The position numbers were made by a program, and so were the translations under genes. Positions 1 to 12,100 of a DNA stretch of 64,000 nucleotides are shown one piece after another. Within the stretch, counting starts at the first letter, position 1. Each line of letters starts with the position of its first letter. The stretch is from positions 1 through 64,000 of the forward strand of contig JAUCBJ010006023.1 in assembly GCA_032718475.1 (NCBI GenBank), written 5' to 3'. The notes under the pieces are model-generated. The model was given only the letters and a program-made list of their open reading frames with translations, did not search any database and had not been told where the DNA came from. This stretch comes from Nemertoderma westbladi (taxonomy: Eukaryota > Xenacoelomorpha > Nemertodermatida > Nemertodermatidae).

Positions 1-171
1 GGAAACACATCATGCTAAGGGTTGCCCGACCATTAATTGCATTTTTTGAAACCCAGAACACAACCCAAGAAGCAACAACAGACAGGATTGCTGGTAGGTA
101 GAAGGCTAGAAGGGTGATGAGACTTTGGCGTTGGAAGAACATGGTAAATTCCAGGTGAGTGACATTTCTTG
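1..171 (-). CDS. Gene A exon: M1 and first part of M2 (cut by window edge)
   Basis: It begins [16 protein letters not shown], then the M1 segment with [13 protein letters not shown] and VVFWVSKNA, then [11 protein letters not shown] at the start of M2. The exon is missing about 4 bases at the left edge compared with its gene B counterpart (55545-55719). M3 and M4 of gene A are outside the window. Confidence 0.92.
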
Positions 172-3100
172 CTAAAATGAAGAAGAAACTGATTTTAGAA
201 GACTTATTTAGATTTTAATTAGCTTAATTAGATTTTAGACTTATTATGTTTTTTACACATGCCAATAATATTAAGTCCTGAAGAAAACACTTGCATATGT
301 AAAGCTGAACTCAGGTCTCAAAATATTTATTCCATTTTTTATGGACATATTTATGGCCACCTGGACGCCTCCGCGTGGGCTCAATCCGGGACTCTTACAA
401 TTTACCGTGCCATTATAGCCATATTTTGATATAATAAAATGATCTTAAAATGTATTTGTTCTAGAACAAAATTTTTATATTAAATGTATATATAATATGT
501 TCTAGAACATTAAAAAAAGAAACAAAAAATAGCTAGTATAAAAAATTTATACAAAGATAACATACAATAAAAAATTAACAAATTAGCTAGTGCTTTGTAT
601 TTTTTGTTCTAGAACGAAAAATATTTGTTCTAGAACAACATTTTTATATGAAATGGATTGATAATGTTCTATAACATTTAAAGAAACAAGAAACAAGAAC
701 TAGCTAGCTTGCTATTTTGCAATTTTTTGATATAATAAAATGATAGTTTTTAATCTATCATTTCATAGTTAGGGAAACTAGAAGGATGTGAAGGAAGTGT
801 ACCCGGTTTAGTAACAAACAATAAAACCATTATTAGCTACACAAGACGTAACAAAATGTAATTGTACATAGAGTAAATTACGGTATCACTTGCGTAAATA
901 TATATTATATAATTATAAACAATTATAATTTTTTGAATTATATTGAATATATAGGTGGCTCGGCAAACTGTAAGAGAGCTCCTCAGTCCTATTACACTTT
1001 ACCGTGCCATTATAGCAATAGGTGGCACGGCAAACTGTAAGAGAGCTCTCAATCCTGTTTGGCTGCACGTTGCGGGGGTCTTGGATTGACCTCAGCTGTG
1101 CAGCTCGTACCTTGCACCTTCCTGGCTTCCAGCTGCCTGCTCTGGTCTCTCCTACTCCCTCTTTGAGTCTCCAGTGGACGCCCCATCCCCCTGCTACAAC
1201 CATGCCCTAGCTGCGTGGTCGACGGTCCTCGGGTCATCTGCTGCGCCACCACCCACGACGCCACCACCTCCATCCGCGACGCCACCACCACCGTGCACAA
1301 GGCCACCACCTCCATCCGCGACGCCACCACCCGCGACGCCACCACACCACCCGTGACGCCATTGCCACCACCCGCAACGCCACCGCTACCATCTACGACG
1401 CCACCACCACCATCCACAACACTACCGCCACCATCCGAGATGCCACCGCCACCCGCGACGCCATCACCCGCGATGCTACCACCACCATCAGCGATGCCAC
1501 CTGTCCCCGCTGCCTCCCCGCTCGGGGCAACCCAACAGTGGGCCTTCCTGGCCCATGCCCACGACGCCAGGCTAAAAGCCCTGTGGGAGTCCCTCCCACC
1601 ATCCGGGGTGGCAAGGTTGAATTCCCTGGACAACCCTGCCGCAGGCTGCTGGCTTGACGCCATCCCCGTCAGCTCTCTGGGACTGAAACTGATGGACTCG
1701 CAGTTCTGGATCTCGGTCGGCACTCGTCTAGGTTGTAGGCTGACCGAGCCCCATAGCTGTGCCTGGTGTGGCAAGAATGTTCTGTTGGATGGCCTCCATG
1801 ATCTTTCCTGCTCAAGGAGCCTTGGCAGACTTCCGCGCCACTCAATGTTGAACAACATTGTTCGCCGGGCGCTCATCAGCTGGGGCGTCCCCGCTATGCT
1901 TGAGCCAGTAGGCTTGTGTAGAGGGGATGGGAAGCGAGTAGATGGCGTCACTATGGTCCCGTGGAGCCGCGGACGGTTCCTCACATGGGACGCGACGGTG
2001 GTGGACCCACTAGCGCCCAGCCACCTCGTCAAGACACTATCCGATGGAGGCCGCACTGCAGAGGAAGCGGAAACTCTAAAGATCCGCAAGTACCAGGAGC
2101 TCATGGACCAGGGATACCTCTTCCACCCGGTAGCCTGCGAGACCTTAGGCCGCCCTGGCCCAGAAACATCCGAGTTCCTGAAGGAGATCGGGGCAAGACT
2201 CCACTCTGTTACCCAGGAGCCCTGATATCACTGCTTCCTCCTGCAAAGGATGGCAATCACCATCCTGGTCGGCAACACGGCCTCCATTATGGGGACCGTG
2301 GACCCCTCACTTACTAACAACGATGGACTCTATGAGGTTGTCCATGGTCCCTAATACACCACCACACCCCTCCTCCCCACCCGACGGAACAGACTTACAT
2401 ACCCCCCCCCCCCCCCTCCCCAATGAAACAGACTAACTTACACACGCCCCCTAGCTTTCTTATTATGTATTGTATATAAATAATAAATTGTAATTAATTG
2501 ATTAATTAATTATAGAACTCAAAAATAACATTCGAGAAAATTGGTGGTCATTTTAAATGTGCCCCCTGGGGCACAATAAAACAAGTAGTACAAATATTAT
2601 AATGCAAAATCACCACAAAATCAAATTGATTTCATGACCAAATGGGTTTTTTGGGATGCTGATCACGAAAAGCCACCATCCAACCACTAAGTTTAAGACA
2701 GAATCTCCAGCCGATCGCCTCAATGGTTGGAAGGCCCACTTTGAAAAGCTCCTCAATAATGGCAGGGTATTGCCTGATAAATTTATAGAAGTAAAGTATG
2801 TACGTAAGGTGTTCCCATTGGTGATATCTCCTTTGCTGATCAATCGTGCCAGTGTAGTAGATGGTGTTCCCCCTGAGGTCTTTAAAATACCTGAATGTTT
2901 GGAGCTCAATATAACATCAAGTCGACATGTGTACAGAACGACAAAGAGGTCCCACAAGAAATGAAACAATTAAGTTAGTGCCAGTTTCCAAGAAGGGCAA
3001 CCTAACACTCTATGGTTCTTTTCGGAGAATCTCATTGATCTCGATTGCTGCAAAGCTATACAATAGAATTCTATTAAATCGCATCAGCAGTCCTATAGAG

Positions 3101-6100
3101 AGACTGCTCCGTCGAAATCAGAATGGGTTCCAAAAAGGTCGTGGGACCATGGAGCCCATTTTGGCACTTAGAAGGATATTTGAAGGGTTAGCAAAAAAGA
3201 AAGACAGGCATATGGCTGTATTTTTGTTGACTTCTTCAAGGCCTTTGATTCAGTCTCTCACTCACGTATGTTCAGCAAACTTGCATTATATGGGATTCCT
3301 GATGAAATTATTGCAGCAATCAGATCAGTATACGATGGTTCGACAACCTTTATGTCTACTGTTGATGGTGACACAGAACCATTTGAAGTGTTATGGGGCG
3401 TCCTCCAAGGAGACACACTTGCACCATTCTTGTTCATTATTGTGGTTGACTATATTCTACGCATGTCCTTAGATCATCATAATGATGCTGGGGTGATGAT
3501 AACTCCACCTACTGGCTCCAGAAGTCGAGGAAATCCTGCCAATACCTAACTGATCTAGACTTTGCTGATGGCTTAAGGCTTAGACTTCTTAGTTACTTAT
3601 TGTCATTGTTTATTTCCCTAATCGGTTAATATTGAAGGTTGAAGACATTAACTTACATTGATTACAGAATTTGTTTTTCTTTTGTTTTTCGTCTTCGACA
3701 TTATTGTATTTCCCTTTATGTTATTTTCTTTACAATAAAATGAAAATGGTAATATTTTGTAACTCGTAGTTCGAAAGCGATATAGGATATAAGTTTAGGC
3801 CTTTTGAAAACTAAATTTTAATAAATATTTTCTATTTTATTACAGTACATATATACTCCAAGTTGTTTATGTGTTCTCCACAATTCCTCCACAATTTTTC
3901 AACTGCATCTGGCGGTCATAATTTAAAACGTCTTGTTCTTATTGGTCTTATAAAATGCTGGATTATATGACTTGCAGTAAATAGTTTTTACAAATGTCCC
4001 GTAATACAGTGAGAATTATCCAATCACGACCTACAAAAGATATCTTTAGTAGGTCATCGCATCCTGGTTACTCTGGAGTCCCGAATAGACGGGGTGGGTG
4101 GAAAAAATCCATTATGCTAATAGTCGGGGTGGCTGGAATAAACGTGGTGGGTGGAAAATTTAACATACTTACGTAACATACAGTGTAGGCGTACAGGTAC
4201 AGTAGTACCTACGGCTACCGGTGGTATACTCGGTACACGGTTTTTGTTTTCTTTCACTTTCAACTCTCAATTATTATGAGAACAAACGTTATTTACTCTA
4301 AGCCTTACTGACTCTAAGCACTACTGTGTCAACAAGTACAATGCACACATCTCCAACCAGACATAAAATATATAACATGAGATGTGTCTCATTGGTTCCA
4401 CAAAGCTTGACACTAGAACAAATATGTCTCCACTTTGCTGGACATTGTTTTCGCTAAGGACCAGCTTGTGCACAATATTGTGCTTTGGCTGCCCCAATGA
4501 GAAAATAAACATGGTGGACAGTCCATTACTTTCGTGAGATGCCTCCCAAAGGACACTGGCCTTGAAGATGAGGATAATCTCTCGAAAAAAGTAATGGGGA
4601 TGCACCTTTGTTGATAAGGAGGCATAGCATTATTAATGCATGCTGCATTGGTCTTTCAATTGTGGATTGCATGATGGTCACAAACTGTTTTTGTTAAGCT
4701 GGAATAGCATCTCAATGTGGAGTTTCAATGCAGCAGGCTGATTATAGTAGTAGTACTTAATAGTAGTGGGTCAGACCATATAGTACTTATATACTATACA
4801 GTACATATCTAGTTCTTATTGGTAGTGGGTCTGACCTACTAGTTGTAGGTCAGGTAATACCCCTGCAGCCGAGTATATGGGCCCTTAACCCAGGACGAAG
4901 TGGGTCACTATCCTACAGCAAAGGGGGTCCAAATTGCGCAGGACTTCTTTATGCTCTAGTAAATTATTAATTCTATGCTGCCACAGATGCACCTCCATTT
5001 TACTGCATAGTTTCCATGGTATCAAGGTTTCTGGATCAATGACCCAGAATACGTGACCTAACCTGAAATCTAACTGTAATCTGAATTCATATTTACAAAA
5101 ACTATTGTAATAGCGAGACATCAGTTTAGGTTAGAAAGCATATTCCCAAAACGAGTCTTACCTTTATAGTCCTGTTTTAAAATTGATGAAATCTTTGTTC
5201 CAGCATAAACTAAGTCTTTCAGATTTCCAAGTTTTGTTGTAAAGTTTTTGACTTTGTTCCACACTGGAAGAATTTCAACTCCTTCAATGACTTAAAAATG
5301 CAATAAATTTTTAGTAGTTATACTCCAAATGCAGAATGTAAAAATTCAATGTATAAATATAAGAATTAATTTGATACACCACCATGCGGGGTGAAATGGC
5401 AACCAGTAAAAATTACAGCAGATAATAGTTATAATCATATAGATACAATTTCTATGAGATGCGAGAGAGGAAAGAGGAGGGCAGTCGTAGCAGTTCAGCA
5501 CGTGATAGAGTTCTGTACAGGAGAGGTTGCACTGGCGACAAATACAGTCAGGTATAGTGGGTGGAAAGTTTGGTTGACGCATATAAGGTGGTGGAACCCA
5601 TGGGTGGTTGTTGCGCGAGTAATAACATGTCTATTTCTCTGACCAGGCTGGATATCTTCCAAAGGGAATTTTTAAATCCAGGGCCATATTATGCAGAAAA
5701 TATTATGCAATAAAGTTATTGTCACGCTCGACTCGGTGCTCGTGGTATCTGGTGGTGACGTCGTCTGTTAATAAGTCTGGATATTTTAATAGTCATAGAT
5801 AGCTATTGCTGATAGCTGTCATAAGTCATAAATGGTTGCTAAATAATATGTTAAATAATAAATGGTTAATCAAGTTTAGAGCGAGAGTAGAGGAGGTCAA
5901 AGTATGAAGTGACAGCATTATTTTGATGTATTGACCTAGTACTAATCCAAGATACTCCTAACACTTGACGATTTCTATGGGGATGTCATTGTAAGTACAA
6001 CATTTATCAGCGTGTGCTTGAATTTTAAGAACAGAATTTTAAAATTATTTTTAGTTCCTAAGATGTGGTCATTAATGTGTTTAAAAACCTTAAAATCTTA

Positions 6101-9100
6101 GACATAATCGTGTCGCAATAGTGAAAAAAAGACATTTTCATTCACTCATCGATGTCAGGAGACTTAGAATTTAGATCTATATTTTCAGCAGAGGGTTTGT
6201 TAGAATTCTTAGCTTTTTGTACTGAAGTTAGAATAATATATTCATGTTGGTAGGTCTGATAGTTCCTTAGATATCTTGCATATGAGATTTAAGGTTCTCC
6301 GCTTAAGTTTCCCCTTAACAAGTAGTTAATTTCGACATGCTGTATCTATCATCATTTTGCGCATTATCACTGAGAATTCGCAACTCTGCGGCAATGACAG
6401 GAGATATTCCAGTCTCATTTTAGACATTGTTTGAGCCATTGGTGGCATTTGCTATCTTTGCTCCTTGGAGGCACATGATAGTAGGTAAATCTCTGTTGAG
6501 AGAAACTAATTATGTGTCTGAATAATTTAGTATTGCTGAGTTATGTGAATAACTTTCTGCAACTGATCTGGAGGACATGGTTGACCCACCTATATTTAAT
6601 ATATATATATACATATCACTTAATAACCAACATTAACTAGTATAACTAAACTTACTATCATTTCTGAAGCGCGCATAGAGTACTATAGAACAATTCATAA
6701 CATCGTATGGGAAATAACGAACATCTGTATGACAATTCATTGTTCTTTTCAATCTGTAACATCAAAACATGTGGAGATCAATTACACGATTTTACACAAT
6801 TAATAACTGTAAATTATGACTGTTTAGAAAGGTTTAGCTGCTAGAATTTTACAGGCTCTTTAGCTTTGTGCATTTATGAAACATTAAAAACTATATAATG
6901 AAATAAGACTCCGCGTCATTTTCCAATACAACAAGTCATATAAAATATGTAACTAAATCAAGTCAATCTGATGATTCAGAAATCACATGTGATATTGGAT
7001 AAATTTTAACGAAATTGCATAACACAATAAATAACATACTGGTTTACTGCCTTTATAATTCCAGTAGGCCATATCTGGGCATGTAATCTGTCTACTTCTC
7101 CACTGATATACTGGACTCCAGCAACAGGTTCCATAATAACAATCCAAAGATCCAACACTCTGTTATTATGCAGTTCGATTGGTTTCGTAAATCCAACAAG
7201 CTAAAAGGAAGATAATTTATTAGCTCTTGGTTTTGACTAATATAACTATAGCCATTAAGACACCTGGATTTTTTTTTATCAGAGTTTGGAAGAAAATTGG
7301 TAGAAAATTTTGCATTGGTCGTACGATTATTCCAAATTTTTTGATAAAAAGGTAAACCACGAAATATATGATTATTCGAAACTTAATGAAAATTCCTCTA
7401 TTCCAATATATAAATCCCTCAAAATATTACCTCAAAATATTCAATATTGATTAGTCAGTGGTAATCGTATGATCTCAACTGTCCCCAATTTTTCACACTG
7501 TATAACTCTACTATGTGGATTGTAAATATTTTGACTATATTACTTTGATAGATTAATTTGAGTACTGGTACTACATCGCTGTCTTAAGATGTTGATAATG
7601 GATTATCTTAATTCTAGAAAATGGACTGTTTCGTAATATCTCTAATAAACGGTACTGTCCTGTTATCCTCCCACTCCTGTTAACCACCCAGTGCTGTTAC
7701 CCCCCCCCCCCCCCCCCCCCCCGTCTCAGATACTACTACTACTACAAGGTCGAACGAACTCAGACAGTGGAAATGAGATCCTTCCAGGGTGTTCGGACAC
7801 TTCCCCCCCGGACACTTCCCCCCGGACAGTTCCCCCCCGCTCAAGTAGGACACTTCCCCCCCGGACACTTCCCCCCAGACACTTCCCCCCGCGGACACTT
7901 CCCCCCGACTGTTCTTAACTTCGCACATTCGTATTTTTCATTTTGTAAGGTAAACGGACCGCTTGTATCCAGATAAGTTGTATCCAATTTTCCTTTCGTT
8001 TTATTTATGGGTTTTATCAATGCAATTACATCGTATTGTTTGCTAATCTTTAAACAATTAATTATATTAGATGACCTATAAATTCCATCCCCGGAATGAT
8101 ATACTGTTTTTATTAACTATAGAATTATAATAATTAATTGTTTTAATTATAGGTATTATTATGTAATAGTCTTCTTCAAATTGTAGCAGATGGGGATGAA
8201 TATCATTGTTGCAATCAAAATTATACCTCTCCAGGGGAAAATCGACATGCGTCGACCTGTATTCTGTGTTCAGCATTACATATTGATATATATATTACTA
8301 CTATACATACTATATAGATATTATACACACTACATATTAAATTTCCTGGTTACTTGCAATATTTTTAATAGGATTTTGTTGAATTATATAATATTGTAGT
8401 AATTTATATATTAAATTGGTTAACATTCACTACAGCTCCTACTTTAGGCTTAGTCAATTTATTATCTGATGATACAAACATGAATTAATTATTTCAAAGT
8501 GGTCTTAAGTCTTTCACCACGGGCACTCAGGGAAATGCCGGGGTCTGGGGGCGATAACCCCCAAGAAAAGAAGCGGGGGTTTGGGGGCGGCAGCCCCCAA
8601 GAAAAGAAGCGGGGGTTTGGGGGCGGTAGCCCCCAAGAAAAGAAGCGGGGGTTTGGGGGCGGCAGCCCCCAACTAAAAGAAAGTCGGGGGTTTGGGGGCG
8701 GCAGCCCCCAATTAAAAGAAAAACAAACAAAATTTGACTATAAAAATGTTTCTTTTATAATTTTGAAAAAACTTGTCTAGATACAACTTGTCCTGTAACC
8801 ATCTTTAACTTTTGTTTATTGCTTTGATGCACCCAGATTAATTGTAACACTTTAACTGGGGGGGGGGGGTGTCCGGGGGGCAAGTGTCCGGGGGGGAAGT
8901 GTCCGGGGGGAAGTGTCCGGGGGGAAGTGTCCGGGGGAAGTGTCCTACTTGGGCGGGGGGGAAGTGTCAGGGGGGGAAGTGTCCGGGGGGGAAGTGTCCG
9001 GGGGGAAGTGTCCGGGGGGGAAGTGTCCTACTTGGGCGGGGGGGAAGTGTCAGGGGGGGAAGTGTCCGGGGGGGAAGTGTCCTAGATCCCCTTCCAGGCT

Positions 9101-12100
9101 TCCCGATTCGCCATAGTTGTCGCAATTTCGTTTCTTTCAAGTTCAGTATCCCTTTCAAGCTAGTCTGTGTTAGTTGCCAGAAAAGTAGATCTGGTATGAC
9201 TTCGTCTTTACTTCTCCAGCAGTGCCCACTGAATCCACTATATTTTAGTGATCTCGAGACTGAGAGAGTCTTGTCCGTTTTATATATTAATTTTCCATTG
9301 CAGTTGAACGTGTGTTATAGTTGTTACAGTCGAAGTTTGTTCAAACAGTGAAGTAATAAATGTTTGTTTTTTGTTGTTTGTATTTCCCACATTAATTTAG
9401 CAGTTTCAAATAAGTGTAGTTGTTCAATAGGGAGTAGGGTGAGTGAGGGAGACTTGAACCCCAAAAGTTATAATCGCTCTAAAGAACAGATAAATAAATT
9501 TTTCAATGCCGTTTTAACTTTTTCACATTACATTTATGATTGCTATCATTATGTGAGAGTTTGAGAATTTCAACTCTTAAACTTTTTTAATTAAACCAAT
9601 TATTCGTATTTTCGAAAAAGCGTCAAGTCTCCCTCAATGGGGGGAGACTTGACACCTAGGGTGGGAGACTTGAACCCCACCTCGCATACTTGTAAATTCG
9701 TTCAAAAATGCAGAAGAAGTGTAATAATTACATGTTCAACATGTCTATTTTCTAGTAGAGCAAAAAAATTCAAAAAATGCGATTGTTAAATTGTTAAATT
9801 ATTATCCAAAATTTTATACAAATTTAGGTGGTCGTTCACATGGTTCTCCCAACAAGAACTGAATAAATAATAGTTCATTAAAACCGCATTAAAATTTAAC
9901 GCGGGAAGGTACTTTTTATTAATGAATATCTTGTATAATTTTCAATCCAGGCATATATTAATTGTTTTCCTGTAATTCTATTGATGTGTGCCGCTTTCTG
10001 ACGAAGTGGCATCTTGTTTAAGCTGTCAATCACCCAGTTGGCGGGCTACTAACTACATTGCAAAGAGGGAAGGAAGAGTTGGTTGGCTTGGCTTGGCTGG
10101 GTTTATCAAGGCCTCTCTCTCTCTCTCTGGCCACTCCATTGTATTCACATTCCATTCATAGCTTGGTCTGTGTAAGTGCCGATCAACTAGTTGGAGTGCT
10201 CTGGTGTAATGGTTCTCTACGTGGGTGTATCTCTAGGTAGACGTCAGCATTGAAGGCTTCAAGTCTCCCTCACACTCGGGCGTCATGTCTCCCCACATGG
10301 GCTTTTTTTATATTAATTGATATAATTTCAAAACGGCTGAACCAAAACTGGAAAACAATATATGGCAGGATAGTGCAATAATTAGTCAACACATGTTGTG
10401 AATTACAATTAACATACAGTAAAATAAGGATGCGATATTTCATTCGTTGTAAAGGGCAAAAATTTACTTTTGAACCCAGAAAACGTTTATTGACAATAAA
10501 ACAAAAAATAACCAAAAGGTAATAAAACATTGTTGCGCGGGTGTAGCCAACATGTATTTTACACATTTTTGTGTGGTATTGTTAAATAATTTACAATAGT
10601 TTTTGAGTTATTAAAAAAAATCAAGTCTCCCCTAAAGTCAAGTCTCCCTCACTCACCCTACTGATGAGTTGTTTGTGAAGTGGAGGTGCGTCTTCACGGT
10701 AGTTACTCGCTCGTAATAATTAATCAATTTTAATTTTTATAGGTTTAATGCGTATTTGATTGGCGGTCCCCCAGATCACTATAGCGTAGTTAATGTATGG
10801 TTGTATTAGTGAACAGTACAGCAATTTCAGTATGTGTAATGGTAGAGAGTGGCGTAGTTTAAAAAATATCCCGGAGGATTTTGAGATTTTTTAAAGAACA
10901 TATGGACAGTGGTTTTTCCAGTTATTTTTTGTTTGTGAAAATTAAGTACTCTGTTTTTTTTAATTAAGTGATAGCTGGTTGTCTGTCAGCCACTGAGCAA
11001 CTTTATCAAGTTCTAGGTTTACAGTTTCTGTGAGTATTTTAGTAGTGATTATATAGTAAGTTATAAGTATTTTGTGATAGTATTGATCTTTCCATGCGCA
11101 CCATGCTAACTAGTCAAAAATAAAATAGGTTATCTTTTAATGTACAGGTTTAACTAGGAATTTATACTGATTCCTTGTTAATATTGCCACAAAGCAGGTC
11201 GGTAAGTATGAAGAAAAATGTGCAAGAGAGCTGGAAATTCCAACTGTAACAGGTTAAACTGCATGGGAAAGAACCACCAATAACATAAATCAAAATTAGG
11301 TACAAAATTGCGCCCATTAACATAAAGTGACATTTTTTGGGTACTTGCACTTTTTGTTGTGGGTGCACATGATGGTGGGTGCCAAATATTAGCCCAAATA
11401 CAAGTATGGATGAACATATAATATGGTGTGATGCAACCAGCACCCCAAAATTATAAAGGACTGTGAATTGAGAAAAAATATCCAATCGTAAAAAAAAAGT
11501 ATTTTTTGTCAGAAAAAAAGTTGTGAAAAAAAGAGGGACACCTACTGAAAAGTATCAAACTGGTGAAAATATAAATATTGGAAGATTATGCGCCGATGAG
11601 GGGAGGGGGGGGGGGGGCATATTGAACCTTGAACCACTTCCCCCCGTTATGGATAGGGTTAAAAGGGAATTGATAACTATTTGATATATTTGTAAAATAA
11701 TTAAGTTCAAAATATTCAAATTTTTGCATACAACAGACGATAGCAGGAGCGGGGTTTGCCTTTGCTCTCCTAACCCAGTGTCAATGCTATCACAATTACC
11801 CTTCCCAAATATACAATTCTGCACATATATATATATATATATATATATCTGCTATATATCTCTATCTATCTAGCTATACATCTGCAATTTTATTGTATCA
11901 ATTTCTATACAATATCTTTGGAGCCGTGAAGTTTATTTGTTAACTTTTCTTTGATTTGTCTCAATCATGACATAGAAATAGTCAATATTTGCAAGACCAT
12001 CTGCTTTTTCCATATTTTTGTGTTTTGAGACAAACTACTACTAATCTGCTTGGCCCTGCTACTAATTTCCACCATTTCGAGGGTGGTGAACAATACGAAC

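Larger units (their letters stand above)
7735..9240 (-). mobile_element. LINE-B 3' fragment split by a later insertion
   Basis: The pieces 7735-7788 and 9090-9240 together match the LINE-B 3' end at 57140-57360 (minus): GGTCGAACGAACTCAGACAG on the left and CTTCCCGATTCGCCATAGTT plus AGCAGTGCCCACTGAATCC on the right. The intervening 1.3 kb is the inverted-minisatellite element. Confidence 0.78.

Noticed and set aside
1049-2104. Long minus-strand open frame with Gly/Val repeats
   Set aside because: Complement of the GC-rich R2-type endonuclease fragment and its GCGACGCCACCACC repeat; the plus strand carries the recognisable motifs.
7680-7928. Pro-rich and Gly-rich frames
   Set aside because: Products of the GGACACTTCCCCC minisatellite and the adjacent C-run.
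8499-9351. Frames with [11 protein letters not shown] and GGKCPG repeats
   Set aside because: Translations of the two minisatellite arrays; unit lengths divisible by three or lacking stops explain them.
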